From Haloarcula amylovorans (GTDB lineage Archaea; Halobacteriota; Halobacteria; Halobacteriales; Haloarculaceae): 64,000 nt of DNA. This document shows, one piece after another, positions 52,486-61,462 of this stretch; the first letter of the stretch is position 1, and each line of letters begins with the position of its first letter. The DNA is taken from assembly GCF_004681185.1 (NCBI RefSeq), contig NZ_SRIF01000001.1, positions 930,001 to 994,000 of the forward strand. Direction: 5' to 3'. The notes beneath the pieces were generated by a model, which was given only the letters and a program-made list of their open reading frames with translations, was not told where the DNA came from and did not search any database. The position numbers and the translations under genes are program-made.

Positions 52486-53547
52486 TCAGGTAGAGAGGAG
52501 GCGGCGGCGAATCTTCGACTCAGTCGTGTAGAGGTAGATGGCGACCAGCAAGACGAGTCCGTTGATGAACTGAATAGCGTCGCCGCCGACGCCGACCTGC
52601 ACCAGCCCGACCTGAATCATCGTCAAGAGGAACATCCCGCCGAAGGCGTTCTTGATGTCACCGCGACCTCCATCGAGACTGATACCGCCGATGACCGCGC
52701 CCGCGAACGCCGGGAACAGGTCGCCCTCGGCAAGTCCAGGCGGTGCCGCACTCAGGTAACCCGTATACAGCAGGCCCGCGAGCCCGCTCAGGAGGCCCGA
52801 CGCGGTGAAGACGATGAGCAGGACGCGTTCACGGGGGATACCGGCCTCTTCTGCCGCGTTCTCGTCCCCGCCGACCGCCATGATAGCGAGGCCGATGCGC
52901 CGATAATTCATCATGAACCACGCGCCGGCGTAGAGCACGATTATCAGCGGCACCGCTATCGGTATTCCGCCGAACACCCACAGCGAGTCCGCACCAGCGA
53001 GGCCCGGTAAATCGCCGATCAGCGCGCCGCCGACGAACAGATAGGACTCCGGAAGAGGCGCGATGGTAATCGTCGACAAGAGGAAGACGGCTCCGCGGAA
53101 GATGATGAAGAAGGCGAGCGTCTGCAAGAACGGGTTGATGCCGAAGTAGCCGATAGAGACACCGTTGACGAAGCCGATGGCGCCGCCGACGAACAGAACG
53201 AGGACGACGCCGACGAGTCCGGGCGTCCCCGGGAACCAGGTGTTCAAGAACAGCGCGGTCACCATCGCAGAAAAGCCCGCGATAGAGCCGATAGAGAGGT
53301 CGAAGTTCCCGCTGAGCAGACACAGTGACTCCGCGAGGACGAGTGCTCCGAGGCCCGCGCTCGAATACAACATGAACTGGATGTTGCTCGCCGAGGTGAA
53401 CACCTGCGGCATCAGGATGGCGAAGATGGTGAACGTGACGACCACGATGGGCCAAATCATGTTGTCGAGGCCCCAGAGGAGCCACTTCGTTCCCTCGCCG
53501 CTCGTCCGGTCCAACCAACTGCTCCAGTCGAGGTCTCGAATGCTCAT
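52486..53547 (-). CDS. Sugar ABC transporter permease (RbsC-like)
   Basis: The 353-residue protein has about nine or ten hydrophobic segments. AESLCLLSGNFDLSIGSIAGFSAM (in part, about 93-116) is the characteristic BPD_transp_2 region of ribose-type permeases, and GGDENAAEEAGIPRERVLLIVF (in part) is the cytoplasmic coupling loop (EAA-like). It should dimerise and transport the sugar presented by the binding protein encoded 24 bases upstream. Confidence 0.88.
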   Translation of the reverse strand: MSIRDLDWSSWLDRTSGEGTKWLLWGLDNMIWPIVVVTFTIFAILMPQVFTSASNIQFMLYSSAGLGALVLAESLCLLSGNFDLSIGSIAGFSAMVTALFLNTWFPGTPGLVGVVLVLFVGGAIGFVNGVSIGYFGINPFLQTLAFFIIFRGAVFLLSTITIAPLPESYLFVGGALIGDLPGLAGADSLWVFGGIPIAVPLIIVLYAGAWFMMNYRRIGLAIMAVGGDENAAEEAGIPRERVLLIVFTASGLLSGLAGLLYTGYLSAAPPGLAEGDLFPAFAGAVIGGISLDGGRGDIKNAFGGMFLLTMIQVGLVQVGVGGDAIQFINGLVLLVAIYLYTTESKIRRRLLST

Positions 53548-53571
53548 GTGAATGCTGATTTGATAGGTTCG

Positions 53572-54852
53572 TCAGTCGAGGAGGTCGCTCGCGTAGTTGC
53601 CCCAGAGATACTCCGCGTCGACGTTCTCCTGCGTGATGGCGACGGTCTTCGGTTGGAGCCACGGGTAGTAGTCGGTGTCGCCCGAGGACCACTGTGTGAC
53701 CGTCCCCGGCGACCAGTAGCTGTTCGACAGCGGCTGGACGCCGTTGTACTCGATGTTCTGAACGGCCACCTCGTTGGGGAGGTTCGCGGAGTCCGCGGCC
53801 GTCACCTCGCTGTCGGGTTGCGGGATCGCGGCCTCGCCCGAGTTCAGTTGGTGAATCATGTACTCCATCGAAATCGGCGCGTAGAACGGCATCGGTTGCT
53901 GGAGCGTCGTGTGGATGTACCCCTCCCTGATGTTGTCGAGGACGCCCGGGAACCCGTCGATGTTCATGATGGGGATGTAATTTTCCGTGTCGTCCATCGT
54001 CGCGAGCATCCCCATCTGGTCTAAGACGTTGACCGCCGCGAGCGCGCCGCCGCCCCAGACGGAGTAGATGCCGTCGATGTCGCTATCGCTTTCGAGGAAC
54101 GCGCTTAGGTTCTGGGTCGCGCGCTGTTGGCTCCAGCCCTTGTTGTAGATGACCTGGACGATTTCGATGCCGTCAGCCTCACTGATGGCCTGCCGGAACC
54201 CTTCGCTCCGACGGACGGCCGACTGGTCGGATTGGTCACCGACGAGGTCGACGACACGACTCCCGCTGTAGGTGTCGTTGAGCGCCTCGATCATCAGTTC
54301 GCCGGCCCGATAGCCAGCGTTGAAACTTCCGAATCCGGTGAACAGTTCGATGGCGTCGGTTGGGGCTGAGGAGTTGGCCGTGTAGACCGGAATGTCCTGT
54401 TCGGCGGCGCGTTCGATGACGCCGACCGCCGCGTCCGAGGAGTACGGACTGATGAGGAGGCCGTCGATACCGCTGTTCAGCATACTCCTGACGTTCTGAA
54501 TCTGTCGTTGCGCCTGCCCACCGGCTTGCGTGACCTGGATCTCGTGGCCCAATTCCTGTGCGTACACCTCCCCGATCTTACGGAACACCTGGAGCCACGG
54601 GTTGTTCATGTTCTTGATGGAGAACCCGAACTTGTAAGACTGCCCGCTGCCGCCATCGCTGCCCGTGGTCGCCGTCTCTCCGCCGGTGGTAGCGCCGCCA
54701 CCGTCGCCGGTCGCGGTGCCGCCACCGCCGTCACCACCACCGTCGCCGCCGTCGCCACCACACCCGGCGAGCCCGACTGTGGCCCCGACGCCGACTGCGG
54801 TGATATACTTGCGTCGCGAGATACGACCGTCAGAATGGCTATCGCTTACCAT
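53572..54852 (-). CDS. Sugar ABC transporter substrate-binding lipoprotein (Peripla_BP_4 type)
   Basis: From the ATG at 54852 the protein has 426 residues: a Tat signal (ISRRKYITAVGVGATVG), lipobox LAGC, a Gly/Asp/Thr linker (about 35-75), then the ribose-binding fold: FGFSIKNMNNPWLQVFRKIG, VRSMLNSGIDGLLISPYSSD, and DGIYSVWGGGALAAVNVL. It should capture a sugar or polyol outside the cell. A GTG (54882) and another ATG (54867) lie upstream, but TATA at 54886-54895 makes them unlikely. Long C-terminal segment compared with ribose-binding proteins. Confidence 0.85.
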   Translation of the reverse strand: MVSDSHSDGRISRRKYITAVGVGATVGLAGCGGDGGDGGGDGGGGTATGDGGGATTGGETATTGSDGGSGQSYKFGFSIKNMNNPWLQVFRKIGEVYAQELGHEIQVTQAGGQAQRQIQNVRSMLNSGIDGLLISPYSSDAAVGVIERAAEQDIPVYTANSSAPTDAIELFTGFGSFNAGYRAGELMIEALNDTYSGSRVVDLVGDQSDQSAVRRSEGFRQAISEADGIEIVQVIYNKGWSQQRATQNLSAFLESDSDIDGIYSVWGGGALAAVNVLDQMGMLATMDDTENYIPIMNIDGFPGVLDNIREGYIHTTLQQPMPFYAPISMEYMIHQLNSGEAAIPQPDSEVTAADSANLPNEVAVQNIEYNGVQPLSNSYWSPGTVTQWSSGDTDYYPWLQPKTVAITQENVDAEYLWGNYASDLLD

Positions 54853-54885
54853 GGGTCTAACACACATAGATTGTTTGCTCACGCC

Positions 54886-54895
54886 ATATAAATAT
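54886..54895 (-). promoter_or_regulatory. Classical TATA element of the ABC transporter operon
   Basis: Minus strand ATATTTATAT, 34 bases before the ATG at 54852. It predicts a leader of about 10 nt. Confidence 0.6.
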
Positions 54896-54953
54896 CTTTC
54901 TCAAAAATTCGTTGTATATACACGACGCGTCCATCGGCTGTCGCGTAAGTGGT

Positions 54954-56051
54954 TCAGATCGTTATCCAGGAACCGCTCTCGTCGCTCTTGACGACGGCAT
55001 CTACGACGGACTGGACGGCGTAGGCGTCGGCGAAGTCCGGTTCGTACCTCTCGCCAGTCTCGATGGCGGTGAGGAACTCGTAGTTCTCGTGGACGAACGA
55101 GTGTTCCCAGCCGATGCCGTGGCCCGCTGGCCACCACGCGTCCATGTAGGGATCTGACGGCTCCGTGACGCTGATTCGCTGAAACCCCCGGTCGTCCGCA
55201 CCGCGGAGTTCGAGTTCGTTGAATCGCTCGACGTCGTATCTGACCGCCCCCTCGGTACCGACGAGTTCTATCGCGTTGGTGTTCTTGTGTGCGGTCGCTA
55301 CGCGCGACCCCTCGATGACGCCCTGCGCACCGGACTCGAACCGGAGGAGCGCGCCGTAGGCGTCGTCCGTCGTTACCGGCGTCGGCGTTGCATCGTCGGG
55401 ATGGGGCCGCTCCTCGACGAATCGAGAGAGTGTCCCAGCCACTCGTTCGATGTCGCCGACGAGCCATCGAGCGAGGTCGATTGTGTGTGCGCCCACATCA
55501 CCGACGCGGCCGTAGCCCGCCACGTCGGCGTCGTTGCGCCAGATCCACGGATCCTCGGGGTCGGCCTGAAAGTCCTGTAGATACGTCCCCCGAAAGTGCC
55601 GAATCTCTCCGAGCGCCCCGTCCTCGACCAGTCGCTTCATCAATGCCACTGCGGGCACGTACCGATAGTTGAAGGCACAGGCGGCCTGCGCGTCGGCGTC
55701 CGCCGCCGCCTCGACCATCCCCTCGGCCGCATCGAGCGTCGACGCTAGCGGTTTCTCACAGAGGACGTGGACGCCCGCTTCGAGCGCCGCGATCGACGGT
55801 TCGGGATGGAGATTGTTCGGCGTGAGATTGTAGAGGATGTCCACCTCGTCGATCACGTCCCGCCACGCCGTCGTCGTCCGGTCGAATCCGTACCGGTCTG
55901 CTGCCTGGGCCAGCGCGTCTTCGTTCCGGCCGGCGATAATCCGCCGATTCGTCGCCGGTGCGTCCGGGAAGAACATCGGCAGGCGAGCGAGCGCGTTCGC
56001 GTGGGCTTTCCCCATCAGCCCGTACCCGACGAAGCCGACGTCGTACGTCAT
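54954..56051 (-). CDS. Gfo/Idh/MocA family oxidoreductase of the catabolic island
   Basis: The 365-residue protein begins VGFVGYGLMGKAHANALARL, has LCEKPLASTLDAAEG (EKP, about 96), ACAFNYRYVPAVALMKRLVE and GDVGAHTIDLARWLVGD, with the catalytic Lys and His positions of sugar dehydrogenases in this family. WWPAGHGIGWEHSFVHENYEF at the C-terminus (in part) is typical of members next to sugar ABC transporters. It probably oxidises the imported sugar or polyol. It is divergent from the aldolase gene. Confidence 0.85.
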   Translation of the reverse strand: MTYDVGFVGYGLMGKAHANALARLPMFFPDAPATNRRIIAGRNEDALAQAADRYGFDRTTTAWRDVIDEVDILYNLTPNNLHPEPSIAALEAGVHVLCEKPLASTLDAAEGMVEAAADADAQAACAFNYRYVPAVALMKRLVEDGALGEIRHFRGTYLQDFQADPEDPWIWRNDADVAGYGRVGDVGAHTIDLARWLVGDIERVAGTLSRFVEERPHPDDATPTPVTTDDAYGALLRFESGAQGVIEGSRVATAHKNTNAIELVGTEGAVRYDVERFNELELRGADDRGFQRISVTEPSDPYMDAWWPAGHGIGWEHSFVHENYEFLTAIETGERYEPDFADAYAVQSVVDAVVKSDESGSWITI

Positions 56052-56338
56052 CGGTACCGCCTCCCGTCCACTCTCGGCGTAGTCGTTTTCGGTTCGCTCG
56101 CCCGTCGAAACCCGGCGCTCCCGCCGGAGATCTGTCTGGTCATACGAACCGTACTGCGACGCCCGACGGCAAAAATCTATTCCGTGCGACGACGCTCTCG
56201 CGTCTTGGTCTCTGTGACGGTGCGCGGCCGCGGTGGTAGTCTCTACGTATCGGATTGACTGCCGGCGTTCAGAGGAACTTCCGGCACAGCACTGTTGGCC
56301 GATGTGAAATCGCCCCGTTCACGATCGACCCTCAACGC
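56052..56338. other. Intergenic region between divergent genes
   Basis: It contains the upstream regions of the Gfo/Idh gene and the aldolase gene. No further gene was recognised. A TATA element for the aldolase transcript follows at 56339-56346. Confidence 0.5.
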
Positions 56339-56346
56339 TTTTATAT
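56339..56346 (+). promoter_or_regulatory. TATA element upstream of the aldolase leader ORF
   Basis: TTTTATAT ends 33 bases before the ATG of the leader ORF at 56379 and 97 bases before the aldolase ATG. Confidence 0.5.
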
Positions 56347-56378
56347 CCCCGTCTGAAATTGCAATGATAGATAATACC

Positions 56379-56441
56379 ATGCACTGCACAGGCTCGCCGG
56401 TAGCACTAGGTCCAGTCGCACCGATCGCCCTGAGGGCATGA
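56379..56441 (+). CDS. Possible 20-residue leader ORF of the aldolase gene
   Basis: The frame starts MHCTGSPVALG and stops with TGA at 56439-56441, one base before the aldolase ATG at 56443. GAGGG inside it lies about six bases before that ATG. The layout repeats that of the leader ORF before the GT2 gene, in an unrelated operon. Confidence 0.35.
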   Translation: MHCTGSPVALGPVAPIALRA

Positions 56442-56442
56442 T

Positions 56443-57216
56443 ATGACCGGGATCAAGCGTGCCATAGAAGAGTTCGATCAGCCGCTCGGAACGTGGCTCT
56501 CTATCGGGCATCCCACCGTGGCGGAGGCGGCCGCCGGTCTCGACGTGGACTTCGTCCTCGTCGATATGGAGCATACGACGATGTGTTTAGAGACCGTCGA
56601 AGGGATGGCCCGCGGTGTGGACGCCGCTGAGGGTGACACCGATACGGTGGTTCGCGTCCCGTGGAACGATCCGGTTCAGCTGAAACGCATCGTCGATATC
56701 GGCATCGCTGGGGTCATGGCCCCCATGATTGGGACAGCCGAGGAAGCCCGGACACTCGTCCGCGCACTCCGATACCCCCCTGACGGGATTCGCGGTATCG
56801 CTGGAAGTCGTGCGACCGGCTACGGCCGCAACTTCGAAGAGTACGTCGAGACGGCCAACGGCTCTATTCTGACCGTCGCCCAGATAGAGACACAGCAAGG
56901 CCTCGACAACGTCGCGGAGATCGCTCGCGTGGACGGCATCGACGCGCTGTTCGTCGGTCCCGCGGACCTCTCGGCGGCTCTCGACCTCTTCGCGGAGTGG
57001 CACTCCGAAGAGTTCGACCACGCCCTCGAAGCCGTCGTCCGCGCGGGCAACGCCGCCGACGTCCCCGTCGGCACGCTCACCGTCGACGTCCAGGACATCC
57101 CCAAACGGGTCTCGCAGGGATTCGACTTCCTCATCGCCGGAAAGGACGTTTCGTTACTGATGGACGGGATCGAGACGGCGATCGACGAGTACGACGAGGC
57201 CGCTGCCTCGAAGTGA
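56443..57216 (+). CDS. HpcH/HpaI aldolase family protein (2-keto-3-deoxy acid aldolase type)
   Basis: The 257-residue class II aldolase has GTWLSIGHPTVAEAAAGLDVD (in part), VLVDMEHTTMCLE with Asp and His, VMAPMIGTAEEARTLVRALRYPP (in part) with a conserved Arg, QIETQQGLDNVAEIA with the metal Glu, and LFVGPADLSAAL with the metal Asp. It splits 2-keto-3-deoxy sugar acids into pyruvate and an aldehyde. Divergent from the Gfo/Idh-ABC genes, it is probably the cleavage step of the same catabolic route. Confidence 0.85.
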   Translation: MTGIKRAIEEFDQPLGTWLSIGHPTVAEAAAGLDVDFVLVDMEHTTMCLETVEGMARGVDAAEGDTDTVVRVPWNDPVQLKRIVDIGIAGVMAPMIGTAEEARTLVRALRYPPDGIRGIAGSRATGYGRNFEEYVETANGSILTVAQIETQQGLDNVAEIARVDGIDALFVGPADLSAALDLFAEWHSEEFDHALEAVVRAGNAADVPVGTLTVDVQDIPKRVSQGFDFLIAGKDVSLLMDGIETAIDEYDEAAASK

Positions 57217-57771
57217 CGAGCCTCGAACGTCTTTCCACCGTATCGTCCTATACCCTAGTCGTCCGATCTCTGTACATCCGTAACCCGCTGTAGAGCATTC
57301 ACGTCGCCAGAGGACATCTTCTGAATGGTGGTCTCTCTCTCCGGATGATCAGTCACAGTGGCGTCTTCGGTAACCGACGATGGCTGGCCGTTCGGACGAG
57401 CCGAACGGGAGATCCGATCTTGGGACAACCACACCGACGTGCCAGCCCGTTTTTCTAGAGTGACAGGACTCAGACCGCTCGTTTCGCTGCGATTTCGCGA
57501 AACGACGTTTCAGCCGAGACGATAGAACTGTTCGCCACCGACGAACGTCCTCGGTCCTACTCGCAGGCTGCGACCTCGCCGTGATTGCTCGTCGTATTTA
57601 GTGAGACACACCTCGAATAACGAGCGTACTATTGATAGTTTTCACCTCTCCCGAAAGCGCGTTCAGCACGACCCGCCAGAGGTCACCGCCCATATTCTGT
57701 ATAGCGCCATATGATTTATCAGTCTCGTACCGGCCAAATATCCGTCGGAATGAAAACAATGGAATTCAGCG
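57217..57771. other. Intergenic region with two inverted repeats
   Basis: About 555 bases without a recognised gene. It holds an 8-bp inverted repeat with 5-base loop at 57388-57408 (CCGTTCGG and CCGAACGG) and a second at 57480-57504 (CGTTTCGC and GCGAAACG, 9-base loop), with a T-run at 57450-57454 between them. They may be transcript ends of the aldolase or the integrase genes. Confidence 0.5.
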
Positions 57772-58812
57772 TTAGACCTGCAACGAGTAGATATTCGCCT
57801 CGTAAACGTCCCGAACCCGGTCACCCCAATCGTGTGTGTACGTATCGATGACATCCTGTGCGACGTCGCCACGGAGGTACTTGACGACCCCGCGCTCACC
57901 GGTGCGATCGCGAAGGTGGGTGGTGAAGAAGTGCCGGAAGTAGTGCGGCGTAACGTTCTCTTCGGCACCACCGCCGTCTCGATACCAGCCTCGGTCCCGG
58001 GCGTGTGTCTCGACGAGGTGATGCACCATATTCGGCGTGAGGCGTGCGCCCCACTCGCCGCTCGTCGAGACGAACAGCGGCGTCGCCGCAGAACGCGTAT
58101 CCGGCCGAATCGCCAACCAGTGCCGCAGAACGCGGGCGAGTTCTCCGTCGATCGGTATCGTCGTATCCCGTTTGCGCTTGTTCGAGGCGGTCCGTTCCTC
58201 GCCGTTAGCGGTCTGCCCGCGAGACGGCGACGCCGAGACGTACAACGAGTCAGGACGGCCGTCTAGTCCGGCACGAACGGGCACATCGGGTCGCGGTCCC
58301 GGAGTTTCGAGGTGAACGTCCCGAACGTCTAAGTTACACAGCTCACCGACACGCATTCCCGTCTTGAGCAGCGTGACGACGACAGCGCGTTCGAGCGGAT
58401 GGCGGACGGCCGCGACGAACGTCCGCATCGGCGCAACGCCGATCTCCCGGCGTGTCGGGTCCGTATTGATCGACTCGTCCATCTCCTCGACGACCAGTGC
58501 CATCGGGTTCGATTCGAACGTCCCGACCTGAATCATGTAGGCGAAAAAGCGGTGGAGATACGAGGCGTACGTCGCGATGGTGCTCTCGCTCTTCTCACCA
58601 CGAAGCCCGTGAACGTACGCCATACAGTCCCGATGTGACGCCTCTGCGACCGGAACCGGTCGGCTCCCTTCGGAGAGAAACGCCTCGAAGTCCCGTAGCA
58701 CTCGCTCGTAGAATGCCCGAGTCCGATCGCTCTTTCCGTGGTAGGTAATATCGTCGAGGAAGTACGCGATTGGGTCCTCCTCGTCCGTAGCGCCGGCGGT
58801 ATCAGAACTCAT
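57772..58812 (-). CDS. Tyrosine recombinase/integrase (XerC/D-like)
   Basis: The 346-residue protein has an N-terminal SAM-like core-binding domain (about 12-105) and a catalytic domain with the first Arg in LKTGMRVGEL (Arg 154), HYFRHFFTTHL (His 290, Arg 293) and DTYTHD with Tyr 325. The central part has an insertion with the basic SNKRKRDTTIPI. All catalytic residues appear present except the second His/Trp, which I cannot place with certainty. It overlaps a DUF5805 gene by ATGA. No attachment repeats were seen, so it may be a resident chromosomal recombinase and not part of an active element. Confidence 0.85.
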   Translation of the reverse strand: MSSDTAGATDEEDPIAYFLDDITYHGKSDRTRAFYERVLRDFEAFLSEGSRPVPVAEASHRDCMAYVHGLRGEKSESTIATYASYLHRFFAYMIQVGTFESNPMALVVEEMDESINTDPTRREIGVAPMRTFVAAVRHPLERAVVVTLLKTGMRVGELCNLDVRDVHLETPGPRPDVPVRAGLDGRPDSLYVSASPSRGQTANGEERTASNKRKRDTTIPIDGELARVLRHWLAIRPDTRSAATPLFVSTSGEWGARLTPNMVHHLVETHARDRGWYRDGGGAEENVTPHYFRHFFTTHLRDRTGERGVVKYLRGDVAQDVIDTYTHDWGDRVRDVYEANIYSLQV

Positions 58813-59231
58813 TCGTCGAGTACGTACCCCCCGTGGCGGCCACTGTATCGAACTCGACCGGACGACTGGAGCTCCTGTAGCGTCTGGTCGAGGCGCTCTT
58901 CGATGTCGTCGGTGAGCTCCGCGAGCAGTTCGTCCCAGTCGTGTGGGTCGCCGTCAGCGAGAACGGTCTGGACCCGGTCTTTCAACCCATCAACCCCAGG
59001 GGTTGCGTCCGGAGAAGTGGGTTCCTCGGGCACGGGTCGTTCGCTAGTCCCGCCCGTGGATTCCGATTCGGCGGGCTCGAAGCCGCTACGGCCCGCCTGT
59101 ACCATCGTCCGGACGAACTCACTTTGACTCATGTCGAGTTCGTTGGCGTGTTCGCGCCACAGTTCTTTCTGGTAAGCCGGCACGTACGTCCGAACGGAGG
59201 TCCGCTCGTCGCCTTCGCCGTCTACTGCCAT
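58809..59231 (-). CDS. DUF5805 domain protein (140 aa)
   Basis: The N-terminal half (TYVPAYQKELWREHANELDMSQSEFVRTMVQAG in two parts, about 14-46) looks like a ribbon-helix-helix DNA-binding domain. A Ser/Thr/Pro/Glu linker (about 50-80) follows, then a winged-helix-like C-terminal part (VQTVLADGDPHDWDELLAEL onward to GRVRYSGRHGGYVL). The gene precedes and overlaps the integrase, so the two should be made together. It may regulate the recombinase or be an accessory factor; this is inference. Confidence 0.75.
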   Translation of the reverse strand: MAVDGEGDERTSVRTYVPAYQKELWREHANELDMSQSEFVRTMVQAGRSGFEPAESESTGGTSERPVPEEPTSPDATPGVDGLKDRVQTVLADGDPHDWDELLAELTDDIEERLDQTLQELQSSGRVRYSGRHGGYVLDE

Positions 59232-60620
59232 ATCGTATCCTCTCTACGGGCCCACTTCAATCTAATCCCACATATACGGATAAACACACTTATTTGGGTA
59301 GGTGATACTGGAAAGCGCCACCATCTGGGCATGCACACACAGATAAAAATGCAATCGAGGAGGTGGCGCGGATTTTGATAGTGTTAGACTTACGCATCTA
59401 AATCTCGGTGACTCAGTTCGAAGTCGAGTAGAGTTGTCTCGGCCCGTCGCACTTTAGTCGCAGTTCGAGTTCCGTGCCTCCCAGAACAGGGTGGGTCGTG
59501 TTCCGTACCGAACGAGTGACGAGGGATTCGATCGATCGTTTAGCGGGTCACTTCACGGAGGGCTGCAGAAGATACTCCGTAGGCGGTCGGCTTTTCGGAC
59601 GAGAATCGTCTTGTCTCTCTCAACGGCGGGATACCACTCTGAACGAGCCGCATTCGATATTCACGTAGATTGTTCTGGTGAAGAGCTCTCACCGCCGCCA
59701 GATGGTTCGGCGGTCCGCTCGGTACCCGTCACCAGAAGTGGGGCGTCCCTATCTACTCCGTCGGATATTCGGGTATCTTATTCCTCGGCAGCTGTAGAGA
59801 AGAGCGGAGTTCTGATGGCTCCATTCGGTGGGTTTACCGCCGATGCTGTCGGGAGCGATTCGTAAGCTAATGGCGGTAGCTGAGGGACTGATGACTGGTG
59901 AATGCCAGCCCTGCGCCAGACGTAGACGGAACACGGGGCTGTGTCACCAAGATGACGTCGAATCCAAGAGACGACCGCATCACTGCTGACAGAGCGGACG
60001 TCTGTAACGGGCCCAGCGAGACAGTTCACTGTCGCCTTGGAGTTACTTCTTGTCCCTGGTCACCCCTCGGCTCTCGTTGTTGGAGGCGACGTTGCGGGAC
60101 GCTGTGGCGCTCTCATACGCTCGCTCGTGCCGTCGTTCTCTCTGCGTTCGTTACTGTGTACTGGAGTCGGACGCCAGTGCCCAGTCTCGATATACCGCCG
60201 TCCGCGATACTGTCGGATGCCCCTACGTTCGTAGCCAAACCCTGGAACGCGCGGGGAGCGGAAACGTCATCTGTAAAAGTAATTTCTCACAAAGGAAAAT
60301 ATCCCGATACTGCTTAGCTACCCTCGTGAACCGCAGCCGAGGCGAAAGATTGGACTCCCGATAGGGTATTGGCGTATCTAAGAGTCGAACGCTTACTCGA
60401 TTGCCGAAATAGTGACTCCGAGTCGGTTGCGAGAGTGCAGTTCTGACCGTGGATCTCAAGTTGATTGCAAGAGAGGGCTCGTCTCGCTCACGCGAGCGTA
60501 TGGTTTCAAAACGCCACTGGAGTGCGCAATCCGAAATTGCTTCCCGTATTCGAGTGGTAGCGCGACGTATGCACTCGGCAGGTCTGGCAACGGCCGCGGC
60601 GACGAGGGAACGTGATATCG
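59232..60620. other. Gene desert next to the integrase pair
   Basis: Almost 1.4 kb without a convincing gene. Frames up to 140 codons exist on both strands, but their products lack acidic bias, family motifs or sensible starts, and base composition is visibly lower in GC than elsewhere. It may contain decayed genes or mobile DNA. No tRNA was found. Confidence 0.5.
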
Positions 60621-60743
60621 ATGGCTGACCCCGCTCTCGTCCGCCTCTACATGATCGCAATCGTTCTCGTCGTGATGCTGGTCGGACTCGTCGGCTCTTT
60701 TTACCTCGTCAAGTACCTGATCGGCTATACCTTCGAATCGTAG
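60621..60743 (+). CDS. Small single-span membrane protein (40 aa)
   Basis: The ATG at 60621 opens a 40-codon frame: MADPALVRLYMIAIVLV, then a continuous hydrophobic helix to about residue 30, then a short tail KYLIGYTFES. It has a typical membrane-protein composition, which is unlikely by chance in this GC-rich sequence. No family is recognised. It lies alone at the edge of the gene desert with no obvious TATA. Confidence 0.6.
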   Translation: MADPALVRLYMIAIVLVVMLVGLVGSFYLVKYLIGYTFES

Positions 60744-60916
60744 GTAGCGGCCGTTCTCCTCGGTCGAGACGGAAATAGTGTCATATGTTTAATTAATAGG
60801 TTCGGATCCGAGCTTGTCGTGCGCCGGACTCGTAAACTACATGTCGCTATACTAAATGTCTGGCAAAACTTGGAAAGTCGAAGCGGTGAAACAGCTATCA
60901 CAGACGGAGATTTCGC

Positions 60917-61390
60917 TCACTTGCCTTGCTCGTCTTCGGCGGCGTCGGCGACTGTCTCGGCGAGCGTCGTCCGGTCGAAGCACGCGGCGGCGTCGTGGGC
61001 CGTCTCGAAACGGACGACGTCGGTGAGCGCCTCGCTCGCGTCGCATTCGTCGTCTAACAACCGCTCGGCGAGGTCGGCGTAGCCGTCGGCGAGGTCGCGG
61101 TACGCCTCCATCGTGGCCTGTTTCTTCCGGATGGTCTCCTGTTTCGCCTCGATGGCCTCGACATCCGCTTCGGGGTTACGGCCGGCGTCGGGCGAGGTTG
61201 GGCCGGTCGGCGATTCAGTCTGCGCTCGGTCCAGTTCTTCACGAACCGCTGCGGTCTCCGCCTCGACGTCCGCCAGCAGTTCGTCGACATCCTCGCGCAT
61301 CGTCTCGATCTGACCGGCGAGAAGACCGGCCTGTGTCCGACAGTAGTCGGCGTAGTCTTCGGTACTTGGGGCACCCGCAGCGTCGGTCAT
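60917..61390 (-). CDS. Uncharacterised acidic coiled-coil protein (157 aa)
   Basis: The product begins MTDAAGAPSTEDYADYC and is mostly helical. Two coiled-coil stretches (about 22-55 and 75-115) surround a Pro/Thr/Ser loop (about 57-73). It contains Cys in YCRTQ, DDECDAS and ACFDRT, and no signal peptide or membrane helix. The gene follows the receptor-like gene on the same strand by 72 bases and could be its cytoplasmic partner. The function is unknown. Confidence 0.65.
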   Translation of the reverse strand: MTDAAGAPSTEDYADYCRTQAGLLAGQIETMREDVDELLADVEAETAAVREELDRAQTESPTGPTSPDAGRNPEADVEAIEAKQETIRKKQATMEAYRDLADGYADLAERLLDDECDASEALTDVVRFETAHDAAACFDRTTLAETVADAAEDEQGK

Positions 61391-61462
61391 CGGCGGCGCT
61401 ACTCACGGCTGTGGGAAAGCGGTTCCGGAGCGAGGAAAATTCGATCGCGTGGCGAATGCGGG

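Noticed and set aside
59491..59865. 124-codon frame in the gene desert
   Set aside because: No acidic bias, no family motif and overlapping frames of similar length on the other strand.
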